64,000 nucleotides of DNA, from positions 1,550,001 to 1,614,000 of the forward strand of contig JACCLO010000012.1 in assembly GCA_029448655.1 (NCBI GenBank), written 5' to 3'. Source of the DNA: Wolfiporia cocos (Eukaryota > Basidiomycota > Agaricomycetes > Polyporales > Phaeolaceae). The notes under the pieces were generated by a model that saw only the letters and a program-made list of their open reading frames with translations, did not search any database and was not told the origin of the DNA. Shown here piece by piece: positions 43,003-57,700 of this stretch; position 1 is the first letter of the stretch; each line of letters opens with the position of its first letter. A program made the position numbers and the translations under genes.

Positions 43003-43421
43003 TCACCAAGTCTTGCCCTTCTTCTGGAGCGCAGCTTGCGCAGCTTCAGCCAGCGCAATCTCGTTAGCCTCATCCTGAGTGAATAGAAAGCGGTTAGCGA
43101 TGCATATACATCTGTAGCAGCAAGCACACACATCTTTATCCTTCTGAAGCAGAGCCGTGGCTTCCCGTTGCGCGAGGGCCTTCCGGGAGAAGGTCAATCA
43201 CAACAATACTATCGAATGCCGCGGCATGCTGACCTCTACAGTTTGGATGAGTCTCGCAACTTGATGTGCTAGAACTATTCTGGCGTACCATTCCCTCTCT
43301 TGATTGTATCGCGGTGGATGAGACCCATCATCACGATTCCCCATACGCTAATGCCGAAGAGCGTGTATACAACTCCCCTGTGGAGAATGTCGCCAATCGA
43401 CATGCGCGGTTTTCCCGCCAT
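43003..43421 (-). CDS. Small single-membrane-span protein (possibly a mitochondrial respiratory assembly factor)
   Basis: From ATG 43421: MAGKPRMSIGDILHRG, one hydrophobic segment (VVYTLFGISVWGIVMMGLIH), then RDTIKRGN and a GT donor near 43289. Further exons give ALAQREATALLQKDKD (43185-43140 region) and, after an intron ending CACTCAG, DEANEIALAEAAQAALQKKG with a stop at 43003. The last junction is clear; the first acceptor is not resolved in phase. Size, a basic N-terminus, one TM helix and a charged tail are like small Cox14-type assembly proteins, but this is resemblance only. The 3' end faces the repeat island. Confidence 0.5.
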
Positions 43422-44334
43422 AGTTGAATGAGCGAGCGTCTTTGTACCAGGTACAGCCCAGCGAGTCTGGAGAGCGGCAGTGAGTGGTGTGGTGAGCCAC
43501 GACATTTGCATTTGATTGCTCGCATCAGCGCCTGCATCTTATCTTATCAAGGAATCTCGTGTCTTCCCGTGCTGAGAGTCAGGAAATTTGGGGCAACATG
43601 TACACTTCTGCGTCCATCCGCCTGCAGCTGGTAGCTTTCTTTCGCTGACAGAGACATTTACGTCGGCGAACTCGGGCGCAACTTTGTTCAAACGACCGAT
43701 TGCTCTTATTCACGACAACAATTTAAAAGCTCTGCATTATCTAGCGGCGAACCTCAAAAATATCGTACTCTAGGGAATCTAGGACACGCTCGTTTGTAAT
43801 CTCTACACTCGTCACTCTTGCATGTGGCGGGCCTGTCTGTAAGGCTTTCTTGCTGTATGGGATAAGTCATGGATTGTTGACGACCTCAAGACAAAACAGC
43901 GACGTACAATCTGATCAACACCTCCTCCGATCCTTGTGCCTCTCCCTCCACGTTTCCTCTCTGATGCAATTCAGCACATTGTCTCTAGATTATCATGATA
44001 AGAACTCACATTATTATTTCTGATCCAGCCCACGACACCAATATCGTGGGCGATTCCCTTGGAGAACGCCCTGAAGTACACTCCTTGGACCTTTCCGCTG
44101 ACAAGGAAATTGAAAGCCCGGTACGACATGCTGGCTTTTACACAATTCTGGATGGTCTCTGTCAGCCCGGGTGGTTTCTATCTGAGGAGTTCAAAACCAC
44201 TATCTCGGAGGGCTCTGCATGACATCATCGCTTGATGAGAAGACTTTTTTTCGCAGTGCATGTTGAAAATTTTTCATTTCTACAGTGCTTCCACAGACAA
44301 ACCTTTAATTGCGACAGATTCAAATATGGTCTCA
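43422..44334. other. Intergenic between small TM protein and kinesin 3' end
   Basis: About 0.9 kb without a recognisable gene. It contains the promoter side of the gene at 43421 and the 3' flank of the kinesin gene. Open frames are short and overlap on both strands. Confidence 0.45.
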
Positions 44335-46778
44335 CTATCCCTTATTTGCTGCCCTCCACGACTCCATCATCCCATTGATAGCTGCAACTTCAGCATCCCA
44401 TGCATCGACCCATCGCGTCTCACCCTTGGCTACCGCTTCATTGATCGTCTCCGCCCATCGGCTTCCCATGCTTTCTGCTACCTGAGCGATCTCATCATCT
44501 GTATAGATCTGCAATACTGGTGAGGCCGGAACGGCCAGGTTTGCCTTGGCGATCTTGCGCGCACGGGAAATCCCTCCTGCAAGTCAGTCGTTGGTTTCAG
44601 CGTGCATTTAGGCGCGGAAAGATCCTAGAAGCTCTCACCGTAGACTTCATCAAGGGCCAATCTCTTGCGACTCTTAATGATGTCGTTCCTCGTCCTCGTC
44701 TTTGCGGTCATGGTGAGGTAGGTCATCATACCAAACACGATCGCTGCAGCATTCCGAACTACGTCTGGTGTCACCTCTCCTCCCATATTTGCCACCTCCA
44801 TGCACCGCTGCACGAATTCTGTCGTATACATCCGTCCGAAGTGCAGCGCAGTCATGCCCTCCGGGCACAGCCTCTCAACGTCGACGGCAAGCCGCACAGG
44901 ACCATCCAGCTCCGCGGGAGGCGGCATCTTCCCGCACCGCGCCGCGCTCTTCTCCGCGACCTTGCGCGCCGCCGCTTCCCTTGCACTCGCCCGCTTTGTA
45001 AATTCCGCTGTGAGCCACTCGCGGGTCTGCTCAGTGTTCCAAGTGCGCGGGTCCGTTGGGTCGTACGGCGCAGGTCCGCGCGGCTTCGGCGGCGACGTCT
45101 TGAACGGCGCGGCGTACGAGAGCGTGTTCACGCTATGTGTGGAGTCCTGAATGTGCGGCGAGACGTGCGCGATGATGAGCGTCCGCGAGGCCTGGCGCGA
45201 CTCGGGGTCGAAGATAGGCTGTATACCGCTGCTCATCAGTGGGCGTCGGCGACGGCGGCTGCAGAAACCCACCTTCAGGAGCACCGTCAGCTTGCTCATG
45301 CGCCATGGGATATGCACGAAACCGTCTTCATTCGCCATACGCGCCTTTGCGCGCACGCATTCCTTGAGGTTCATCAAGCTCTTGTTATTCTCACGTGACT
45401 CGTCCATTCGCTGCTTGTCGTGTGCCTTGGAGTCTTCGTATCGCTCGCTTCCAGCTAGACTACGCAGTGGTGGCGTATCAATACGACTGTTCGCTAGACT
45501 GGTGACACTCCGTCTGCTTACTCTGCCAGAATGAGTTGACCCTCCTCTGCGTACGGCAAGAGCTTGTTCTTGATCCTAACCGTTAAGATGGCGTGGCTCC
45601 GGCTTGATGCAGCATTTCGTGCTGTCGCAGAAGTGCGTCTTGCGAGGAGACCCAGAATTAGCTGCTACCGGAGAATGATCTCCCACCCCACGCTTACCGG
45701 TGAGCAAGAGCCGCGGTGATCAGTCCCTCAAGCTCCTCTGAAGAGCGGAAAACTGTCGAGATCAGTCGAGGGCGGACGTCGCCAGACTAGAACAAATGCA
45801 GACAAATCGCAAGCTAGTCAGTGACTACTGATAACCCTGAACCGGGCCAAGCACCTTGTCTTCCTGTATCGGAACCTCCTTGCGAATAGGATTGCCCTGC
45901 GCGTCCACGGGTAGCCCATCCGCAGGCTCGAGCAGATCGACCGCTCGCTTTCCCAGCAACTCGAGGAACGTCGCGCTGAATTCAAAGATCTCTTCTTCGC
46001 TATTGGTATCGCTGGCCACCTGATCCGCCCCTGAGGCAGCCCCCCTCTTCTCTGACTCGCGCATTTGCCGCCCGATCGTCTTCGCGACGGAAAAGAGGTC
46101 TCTCGCGATCCGGTGCTCGAGCGCCTCCATTGTGTAAGTCTTCCCGGCTCCCGTTTGCCCGTAGGCCAGGATGCACGCTATCCCGCCAGACAATGCTAGC
46201 GTCAACAGCTAGCAAGAGGATCAGTGGCACGGATAATGTATTAGAGCGGACCCTGACTTGCATCGTCTGCAATGACCGCACGCTGGTAGACCTCCTCGTT
46301 GTCGACATCTGGCCCGAATGCAAGATCTGATACGAATGTCTTGTGCGCGAGAGTTGGCCCAGACCACTGTGGGGCCTGTATGAGCATCAGCAAGCTGCTG
46401 ATTCGCACTTCTTACTTTCATCCCAGGCACATGCGCAACGAACTCGCCGGGCTCCGCACTCTTGACGGTGATTCCGGCACAAAATGCTGACTGCGGGGTG
46501 TCTGCCTGTTCTTCTGCACCCTCTGCCGTCTTTGCGTCCTGGGTCTCAGCTGCAGCAAACTTGGTCTCGGCCTCGTTCTCGAGCGGCGGGCGGGTTCTGA
46601 ACGCCACAACGACGTCCTTCCCTTGCTGTTTGCGCTGGCCGCCGCCGTTCGCCCTGTTCGTGATCTCTGAGAGCGGCGTGGCAAATTCCGCATGCAAGGA
46701 CTGCTTCTTTCGCCATTCCTCCAGTTCAGCGCGCAGCCGTGGAAGGTGGGTCGTGGTCAATGCAGCGGACGACGCCAT
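44335..46778 (-). CDS. Kinesin motor protein, kinesin-13-like
   Basis: Eight exons (46778..46416, 46375..46262, 46208..45843, 45786..45698, 45638..45522, 45459..45273, 45218..44639, 44576..44335) join in frame to 685 residues. The motor domain starts at DVVVAFRTRPPLENEA. It has the P-loop GQTGAGKTYTM, switch I NAASSRSHAIL and switch II LADLAGSERYEDSKAHDKQR, which is assembled across the intron 45460..45521, then MDESRENNKSLMNLKECVRA. A central motor after a short N-terminal region, and the KAHDKQRMDESRE-type sequence, are most like the kinesin-13 (MCAK/KIF2) class that depolymerises microtubules; class is inference. The C-terminal 200 residues (WNTEQTREWL..., WAETINEAVAKGETRWVDAW) are not assigned. 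Intron 2 (46209..46261) uses a GC donor. It is tail-to-tail with nothing close by. Confidence 0.88.
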
Positions 46779-47243
46779 GGCAGCAAGTTGATGGGAGCAA
46801 AACCTACGAGGTCGACGCTAGTGCTGCATCCCTTTATCTCTTCGCGGCCTGCTATGGTGATGCAGCCTTGCGACATTTGCACTTCTCACGAGCTGTCACC
46901 TTAGAGCTGCTAGATACGGTGCCTTCTTGAGCTCGGTCTCACTAGTCCCATTTTGTCCCACTGGATCACGATCGGCACCGTTTTGTTGCATAAAGCAGGC
47001 ACTCACTTCTGACTCGACGCCGATACAATCATCAAATTCAGCTTACTATACGTACATGTGACTGACTGTCCATCACAATCTCGCACGGGCTCTTAAATGT
47101 CGCGAAAATCGTGAACGTGCTCCGAAGCTGCAATGTTCATTCCTGCCGGCACGGAAACAATTGGTGTACATATAGTGTACAATAACATGAGCGTTAGTTG
47201 ATAATTGTCCCATACACCGCCAGGCTTGCCTGTCCAATCCAAC
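46779..47243. other. Kinesin 5' flank and PKA 3' flank
   Basis: 465 bases between two minus-strand genes; it should hold the kinesin promoter. No gene or repeat seen. Confidence 0.5.
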
Positions 47244-48752
<1,509 letters not shown>

Positions 48753-49556
48753 GGTGGTCGCGAGAAAGTGGTGAGGACGCCTGAGACGCGCAAGAGGTTG
48801 TCGACCTTGTTCCCTTTCGACGTGTGTTGTTCTTGATCGGTTATACTTACGCGGGATCGAATTGGCTGTCCAGACCCCGGAGTGCTGCTGTCAGAGGTCT
48901 CTCCGCGTTCACCTGCTTTTCTGCAACTGAGAGAGACGAGCTGGGCTGAACAGGGCGGCAAGCAGCTTAGGTTTCAAGACTTAGGTCTATCCAAGAAGCT
49001 TGCGACAGGATTGAAGTCGTCTCCATGGTTTGTGCTTGTGTTTCGCGGCGATGATGGTGGTTTACAAGTCGACGAAAGGCAAGCCCATATCACTAGCGCA
49101 GCATACAGAATTATGGCTCTTTCGAGTGATCGGGCTGTCCCATGATCATTGTATGCATGTAAAATGCGAAACGCAGAAAGCAAAAGCTGAGCGACTCGTC
49201 GAAGACTCGCCGAAAACTCGCCCTACGTGTGCTGATCACATGGGCGTGTGTTTTTAGCAGATTAGCGTTGGTAAGTCTTATCTACACGATTCAGAGTAAC
49301 CCTGTTATCAGCATATGACAACCCGTTGTTTACTCCAGACAAACAATCTCTCCGACTATTCGCAAAATGGCGTCCGGCCTCTCCGTCGCGTACGGCGACG
49401 ACGCGCTGCTTCAACTTACCTTTGATTTGTACTCATCGAACCTGGGTCTGGGACACTGCCTGGAGGTCCAAAAATCTCGTCAAAGCGTGCTGTATCTGTC
49501 AAGATCAGCCAAGTCGACCTCCTCCCACGCGCTTAACTCATGCATGACCGACGGGG
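48753..49556. other. Divergent promoter region between PKA catalytic subunit and SWR1
   Basis: About 0.8 kb. A possible upstream start ATG with good context at 49367 (CAAAATGGCG) opens a frame (MASGLSVAYGDDALLQLTF) that does not connect convincingly to SWR1. It may be a short upstream ORF or an unrecognised first exon. Confidence 0.4.
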
Positions 49557-52500
49557 ATGAGTGCTCGAACACGCACAGCGGCATCCAAGAACCAGTCTGT
49601 ATCTCGTGCACGGGACAGCCGCCATAACATCATTGCTGAGCATAATAGAGGAATAGAGAGTGCGGTTGTCGCCGAGGACCGTATTGAGCGTGAACGTGCA
49701 TTATGGATACAGCAGCGACAAACGGAGCTCGACCGGATATTCGATATTCATGACACCCTGGTATGTGCTCTGGCACCGTTCTACCACATATAGCATGCTT
49801 CCGAATGAAGCGACGTTGTCCGTCTGGCCAGTTACAAGACATCTCTTGGTGTCTGTACGCCGTGTCTTCCTGGGCTATCCGTTATTGCCAATTGCTACAG
49901 CTGTGCGATCCACGCGTCATTCACCGTCTTAGGCACCTCTGTGCGAGTACTTGACAAAGACAGTTCACTGACTGCAGCCTCTAACGACCCTCAGATCCGA
50001 GAGGCATTCCACTTGGAGAAGTGGACCTTGCTGCTTTCATACGACCCGAAGGTATGTTATTGTATGAGGTACACCCGGCACGTACATATATTATTCTGTC
50101 CAGGCAGCGAAAGAGGATCGATCAGCGGTCTTTCAAGAGGTAAGGCCCAACCCGTGCGGATTGTGACTGAACGTTGCTTATGGCGTGCCAGTATCAAGCT
50201 CAGTATGACCTCGTCGATCACTCCGCGACACCTGGTCCGACGCGAACGACGCGGAGGGCACACACGGAGCGTGTGCAGGCTCTCAAAGCCCCGCAAGCTC
50301 CCGCAGCACTATCCCGACCCAGGAAACCGAAGGCGGCCGTGGTGAACGGCAAACCCGGTACTAATATGGACGTGTCCTCCCTATCCAAGGGCAAAAGTGT
50401 GCAGCCCGGGAGCGTGTTCGAGGATGCGCTCGCTCCAAGACAGGATGCTAAAGGCAAGGGTAAAGGCAAAATGAAGGCTTCACAAGATTTTGACAAGCAC
50501 CCGGCGAAACGCGCTGGAGAGGACTACGTGCAGCCCGATGCACCACGCCCGCATAAGAAACGCCGTATAACGCCTTCTGCCGCGACTCCTGGAGAAGATG
50601 GAAAGGCCTGGTTTACCACCGATTCCTTCTTGATGCCGCCACCTCCGCATAGGCGCACCAGCAATCGACGGTCACGTCAAAGCGCTGTTGTGATGCCCTC
50701 CTCAACTCCCCCAATGGACGCCAGCCTGCCATTACCCAGTAAACCAGCCCTGCGCCGTATCAAGCTGATCGTGCGTCGTCCTGATCCAGAGTACTCGAAC
50801 CCGCGCCAGAAACCTCCAGCGCCCCAGTATGGGGAGTCCTTGACCTCGTTTCTCTCATCGTTCACTATCCTTAGTGACAAGGTCGTCGATGAGAGCACGG
50901 AGGCGCAACTGGTGCGGAAGGAGGCGGAGTTTTGGCGACGCGTCGATGTGCTACAGAGAGAGGGACGGTTCTTCCCTGATAGTGACCTCCTACTCGAATC
51001 GTCCGGCACCTCTGCCGTTCAGCTGGTACCCCAAGACCCATGGGCACACGTCGTGGAGGCAGTCAAGACGCGCTCGGTGCATCAAGCCGTGAATGGACGC
51101 CAGGTCGCGGCCCAGGTTGCGAATAGAGTGCGGGCATATTGGGAGAGCCGAGCCATCAAGGAAGATAGGGTGAAGCTGCAGGAGGAAAAGCGCCTGCGGG
51201 CGTTGGCAAAAGCAACTGTGAAGATGGTCGTTGCGGAGTGGAAGAAGGCCGTCTATGTAGGTCTTCGAGCACACTTCCGTGTCGTTCTTAAATTCTGAAA
51301 GTGTGTCTTGGATAGCATGTCCGCGAGGAAGAGCGGCTGAAACGTGAAGAAGAGGAACGCAGACGAGGTCATGAGCACTTGGACGCAATATTGGACCAAT
51401 CTGGCCAGATACTCGAGGCACAACAACTCGATCTGAGTAAAGCGGCTTCCCGCAGTCGCTCAAGTAGCGTATCCGCAACACTGCGACGGTGGGCATCCTC
51501 ATCACCTGCTCCCGACGAGGCATCTACTTCTGAGTCAGAAGACGAGGGTCAGAATGGCGAGGAAGGCAGTGGTAGTGATGAGGACGACAATGACGAAGGC
51601 ATTGATTCTAGCCTTCTTCTGGGTCATGACGATCACCTGAGCAGACGATCAAGGTCGACATCGTTGGCCGGTAGCGTCAGTCTCAGTCGCAGTGCTTCCG
51701 TCCCTGCATCTCAAGACGATGAGGATTTGGACGAAAATCAGCATGCAAGGAGCCCAAGTGCTGCGGGCAGTATTCAGCTCGCTGATGTGGTCCTGGTCGA
51801 TCCCCCGTCACCCGGTCGAGATGCCATGTCTTTGGGACCCGACACACCTATAGCGGAGGCGTCGCCTCGCAATAATCGCGAGTCATCGAACTCCACAAGG
51901 TTTGCATCATCTCCTACATCGCCTGACCCGGAGATGATCGCCGACATCGCCTCGCCCATAAACAGCATGGACCTCACAAAGCCAGTGAAAGCTCTCGACG
52001 CCCCAGAATTGACGGGCGAGGTGGTAGTTGGCCAGCATGATCCTGTTGCATCAGACATCGTTTTATCAGAACAGCCACTTCGGAACGGGGATGCAGCTAT
52101 TCCACTCGCGTCGTCTCAGCCGCAGCTTGCCCAGGAACCGTCAGGTGATGAGCAGCAAGGCGATATGATGCTCGGTCACACAATGTACGGCGACTCCAAG
52201 GACATTACCATGGCAGACCTAGAGACAGCCGGTGCCGACCCAGACAACGCAGGAGAGAGCGCTGCCGCTCACGATGACGCGGTCGATAGCGAGGTAGAGG
52301 AGGATATCAACATTCCTTCCTATCTCCGGCCATTCGCTGTCGCACCGGTCGAATGGGATCCTCAATCCAAGGTCAAGGCACCGTTCTTACTGCGTGGGAA
52401 TCTACGGCCGTATCAGCAGGCAGGCCTCGAGTGGCTCGCGAGTCTGCACACAAACAACCTAAACGGGATCCTCGCCGATGAGATGGGCCTTGGGTGAGTC

Positions 52501-55028
52501 CCGCGAAGCCGGCAATATCGCTGCACTCACAGCTGACGTGCTAACCGCAGAAAGACCATACAAACCATTTCTCTCCTTGCACACCTTGCTTGCGATCGTG
52601 GTATTTGGGGGCCCCATCTCATCATTGTTCCGACTAGTGTCTTGCTAAACTGGGAGATGGAGTTCAAGAAGTTCCTTCCTGGATTCAAGGTCCTGAGCTA
52701 CCACGGGTCGACGAAACGTCGGAAGGAGCTGCGCCAAGGATGGAACAATAAATACTCTTTCAACGTCTGCGTCACGTCATACACCCTTGCGAGTCGTGAT
52801 GCTCATGTTTTCAAGCGTAAGCCATGGTACTATATGATTCTCGATGAAGCGCACATGATCAAGAACTTCCGATCCCAGCGATGGAACATTTTGCTTATGT
52901 TCAGGTCGTTCCGCCGCTTGCTTCTCACAGGCACCCCTTTGCAGAACAACCTCACCGAACTTTGGGCGCTCCTGCAGTTCCTCATGTCCGGCACCAATTT
53001 TGCGAACCTGAAAGAGTTTGGGGAGTGGTTCTCCAGTACGTATGCCGATCTCGAGCCATCGAATTTCAACCACTAGCTAAATGTTACTCAGATCCCCTGG
53101 AGAAAGCAATCGAGATGGGTACCATGGATGACGAAACGCAGCAACGGGTAGCAAAACTACACACAGTTCTGCGGCCGTATCTGCTAAGACGCCTCAAGCG
53201 TGACGTTGAGAAAGAACTTCCACAGAAGTACGAGCATCTTGTGATGTGTCTTCTGTCTAAGCGGCAGCGGTTTCTGTATGATGAGTTCATGGCTCGCGCA
53301 GAGACGAGGCATGACCTGCAGTCTGGGACATATCACAAGATCGCTAACATTCTCATGCAACTGAGAAAGGTCGTTAACCATCCAGATCTCTTCGAAGTCC
53401 GGCCCATCGTTACTTCCTTTACAATGGACCGATCTGCTATCGCCGACTTCGAGATCAAGGAGTTCCTCATCCGCCGAGAACTATTCGGGGGCAGCGATGA
53501 AACCCGCCTAAACCTCGATGTTCTCGGATTGCAGTTTATTCAACATCAAAACACTTCTCTATTCGCCGCTCTCGAGACCCATCGACTTGATGGTACTTCA
53601 TGTCTACCTATGATTACTGAACTACCTGGGGAACCTCCTCCCAAAGATACTCGGACCATTGACGGATTCAGGCAGTATCGGGTATGGCAGCAACGAGCGG
53701 CAAGTATTGCAAGATGGGCGCACATCCGGTACTTGAATAGACTGCGTTGCTCTCCAGAGCCGATCTATAGTCAAGAGTTGATCGCGAAGGCGCAGCAGCT
53801 CTGTCGACCTATACAACCTTCCGTTCACATGTCCCGAAAATCCTGGGACATTGTCGATCGGCTCCATGCAGCCGTTAAGGCGCATAGTACAAGGGCAGAG
53901 GAGATGGCAGAGATTGTTAACAGATTCGCCTTTGCGACCCCCGCCGTCGTAGCTCGCGACCTGCCTGCACTAGCTTTGGCTGGCGTAGTAGCAGCGGTCT
54001 CAAGACAGCGATGGGATCCCACTTTCGATGCCGTTCTCCACCGCTCCAGCGTCAAGCTACAGATCGCCTTCCCCGATCCCTCGTTGTTGCAGTATGACTG
54101 CGGAAAGCTCCAAGAGCTTTCGCGATTGCTGCGGGAACGCAAAGCTGGGGGCCACCGTATACTCATCTTCACTCAAATGACTAAAATTCTCGACATTCTG
54201 GAAATATTCTTGAACTTGCATGGTTATCTGTACCTTCGACTTGATGGTGCAACGAAGATTGAAGACCGACAATATATTACTGAGCGGTTCAATTCCGACC
54301 AGAGGATCTTTTGTTTCATCTCTTCATCGCGATCTGGAGGCGTCGGTATCAAGTACGAGGGTTCCGTAGGCTCTACTGATTAGTCAAAATCTAACGAATA
54401 TGGCAGTCTGACAGGTGCAGATACGGTTATCTTCTACGATAGCGATTTCAACCCCCAGATGGACCGACAATGCGAGGACAGGTGGGTTTTCACGTCTCTC
54501 GCCAACTAATTGTTAATGGGCTTAATCTGCCCCAGAGCTCATCGTATTGGCCAAATTCGCGACGTCCATATTTATCGATTCGTCTCTCGCTATACTGTGG
54601 AAGAGGCATTGTTACGAAAAGCAAATCAAAAGCGTTCACTAGACGACATTGTTATCCAAAAGGGAGAATTCGACTGGCGTTCTCTCTTCTCCGACGAGAT
54701 GGCCCTCACCAAGGCACTCGGCGAATTCGAGGACACGGAAGATGCTCACGCCGCGGCTGTTGCAGCCAGCGAGGAAGTTGCTATGGTAGGCGCGGACGAG
54801 GCTGACTTCACCTGGGAGGGTGGCGAGAGCGCAGCCGCGAATACACGAGATAGAGGAGCACCGCAGGGTACCGAACCCGGCAGACCGTCACCGCCCCCTC
54901 CAGGCGACGAGGAGCCCGGCGCGGAAGAGATGGACGAGGATGAGCCCGAGGAAGGCGGAACAACCATTGACTACATGCTGGCTATTGTACGATCTGATAT
55001 GGACTATTTCGGTGATTGGCGCATCTGA
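49557..55028 (+). CDS. SWR1: SWR1 chromatin-remodelling ATPase (H2A.Z exchange)
   Basis: Nine exons: 49557..49760, 49995..50051, 50104..50139, 50192..51256, 51316..52493, 52551..53035, 53092..54352, 54407..54481, 54536..55028. The sum is divisible by three and gives 1,617 residues. N-terminal [20 protein letters not shown] and [17 protein letters not shown] fit SWR1; an HSA region lies around [20 protein letters not shown]. Acidic Ser-rich linker next, then a split Snf2 ATPase: [26 protein letters not shown] across an intron, DEAH box [24 protein letters not shown] long insertion between the lobes is typical of SWR1/INO80. Helicase [49 protein letters not shown]. The C-terminus is [18 protein letters not shown]. 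The complex swaps H2A for H2A.Z in nucleosomes. The start is chosen by homology with short N-termini; 49367 is the alternative. Confidence 0.93.
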
Positions 55029-55109
55029 GGTACCTGTATGCTCTCTGTATTCCTACATTATCTACTATGCTGTAATTCTTCACCACTGACGACCGACAGG
55101 AGACAAACA

Positions 55110-57163
55110 CTACCGCGCGCGATACACGACGTACGTCTGAGCGAGCAAGATTGCAGAAGAAACGCACATAGCAGTCAGTGAGATGGGAAGATTCAGCATG
55201 AGGAAGTGCATTGGATGGATGAAAATGCCCTTTTGTTGTAAAATTCGGCGCCATAGCAATCCTGCAAGCGATGCAGAGAACGTTAGCGTGAATGCACCAT
55301 AATTTGACCCGAGTGCTAGAGCATAAATCGCTACATAGCGGGTACGGGGATCAATTGACTGGTCCTCAGGAGTGTTCATAATCCACAATTGAATAACACG
55401 CGCGAGCAGAATAGTCGCACCAATATTTGTTCCGCATACCTGGTAAGCCATACACAAGGCAAAATCAGCTGAAGCAAGATAGATATCATGAGTGCGAGAG
55501 GAAGTCTTTACATTGCAGAAAATGCACGCGAGGAACGCCATGCCCCCAACAGCGCCAACGACGCCTGTCCTGACGATCCACACGGCCCACCACCGAGCGA
55601 ATAATTCAACCCAGCCCGCAGCGGATAGCGCTTGTACGAGGATGAACATCAGGAATGCGAAGGGCAGGAGCGGATACGGGAGGCGCTGCAAGATGGCTGC
55701 AACCGTCGGCAACGCCGATGAGAATCGCGCGAGGTATGACTGAACGACTGGCACTAGGGCACGAGGATGCGCAGCATGAGACCTAAAGCCAGACGTGGAT
55801 CGCGCCGGCCGTTCTTGCAATTCGAGGTGCGTCTGCGATCCAGCATCTACCGTGGCATCTGGCAAAGACATCTCAGGAGACGATCGGGAACTATCAGGCG
55901 GCGACATCATGGGCCGTTTCGTCCAGTCGTGCCACAGATCTCTGAACAGCATCACCATCGCAGGCGGGACGGTGATTTCCCATACGGGGACACCGACAGT
56001 GCTCGTCCCGACGAGTACACCCAGCGTCGCCACGAGCAATGCGCTCCCAAAGATCGCGCCAGACGGGTCTACGAGCGTGTCTCGCATATGCCTGCCCTCT
56101 GCGGAGTCGACACCGAGGTCGAGCTCAATTGATACAGGTATGTACTCCGAGCCGCGAAAGAGGACGCGAAGGACTGGGTAGACGAAGAGTGCTGCGCCAA
56201 GAAAAGGGAGGACGCAGTGTGCGGTATAGGTGGTGAAGGGGAGAGAGAACGCGCCGGAGAGGACGAGGTTGGTTGGGTTGGAAGAGACGAGCACCACCGA
56301 GGCTAGACGCGAAGGTCAATGAAGATGATATAGGAGGGTGAGTGAGCGGTGTACCCATGTTCGCAGCGGCGAATTGGGAGAAGACCCACGCACGAGGGTT
56401 AGAAATGCTGCAATGGAGGATGAATTTTTCGGGATGTATGGGGAAAGTTGATGAATTCTACGCACCCTGACACTCTGGTCAGATATGCGAGAAAAGCAGT
56501 ACCGGAGAGTATTACTGGGTCCTAAAATTCAGCTGTAAAATGTAAAGCGGTGATATCAGCTGTAACGTACGTTGCCCACAATCACACCGCAGAGCAGAAA
56601 AAAGAAGTATAGATATGTAAACAACCTGCGGCCGGAAGAACCTCCTTTCTGAACGACCCACAAAGCAAGGAACCGTAGCAGTCCAGTCGCATCCAAAGAA
56701 ACCGATAAATACGCCTAGGAAGCAGAGCATGAATATGCGTATGGATACCCCTGACTGATAGTTGGCCGTACCAAAGAGATGAACAAGGCCATTATGTCGA
56801 TCGGTTTGACTCCGTTGGCACCGAGGATTCCATCGTGAAGTTCAGTCACGCCAATGGATCGAGTTGCAAGTAGTATCAGCACAGACACCAGAGGCATAGT
56901 CAAAAAATTTAATGGGAGGAATGTTCGTCTCAGAGCCCCTGACTGACGAGGCACCATTCGAGAGGCTATCAATACATATCTAATGGCACTGAGGAGGATG
57001 CTAGGAACGTGTAGACGGATAGGATATATGACAGCAGCGTCTACAACATCGGCGTAAGTACTGCAAAATATCTGTATACACGAAGCGACTCACTCGAGAG
57101 CAGAAATAGTACAAGAATGAGCACAGAAGACCAATGGCCAACTCCAAGGCCCTCGACAGACAT
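55110..57163 (-). CDS. ArsB/NhaD-type anion permease (ion transporter superfamily)
   Basis: Six exons (57163..57094, 57040..56772, 56714..56571, 56521..56466, 56407..56355, 56302..55110) join in frame to 594 residues. Multiple hydrophobic segments start at SVLILVLFLLS. Diagnostic blocks are GILGANGVKPIDIMALFISL, DATGLLRFLALWVVQKGG, LTRVSGISNPRAWVFSQFAA, NMASVVLVSSNPTNLVLSGA, and near the C-terminus VCGTNIGATILLARVIQLWI and LALGSNYGAFTLTFSASLAG. The SNPTNLV and TNIGATIL loops are typical of ArsB/NhaD/CitM transporters, which export arsenite or exchange Na+ with anions; the substrate cannot be decided. A hydrophilic loop of about 70 residues (RPMMSPPDSSRSSPEM...) splits the protein. It is tail-to-tail with SWR1, 81 bases apart. 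Confidence 0.87.
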
Positions 57164-57700
57164 CGTCTGGCTGTTTGAGATCAGGAGATCAGATTCACGT
57201 TGCGTTAGAGTCCGGTTTGTCTATATTGAAGTTTGGATCAGCATTCAGATGGCGGCTTACTTTCGACCTCTCAGTATCAAGGATGAAATAGTATTCAAGC
57301 TTGTTATCACGGCTTTTATGAAAATTCAACCCGGTCATTTATCTAATAAGCGTTCCGGGCATCGAACCCTGAGATCATTCAAGAGTCTTGCACAAATTCG
57401 TGTGCGTACATTCGCTGAGCGGGGAAACAGCTACCGACCTTGCCTGGCGCTCTCGCCTAGCAAGTGCGAAACTGACAAGGTGTCCCAAACTATTCGTTTC
57501 TTCCATGCCGCAAACTGTCGACATCGCCTCAGATGACTGGTATACCAGTTAGAATGGTGCTGGCGATGGTTCACAAGCTCATTATATACGTACATAACTT
57601 TCAGCTGTGCGCCTCTAATACCTACAGGCTCCGCAGCAGCGAGGAGATACAATATAATTATATATACATGTCACAGGTCCAGACATCCCCTACCCGCAAG
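57164..57700. other. ArsB-like gene 5' flank and SFC1 3' flank
   Basis: About 540 bases with no recognisable gene; should include the promoter of the permease gene. Confidence 0.45.
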
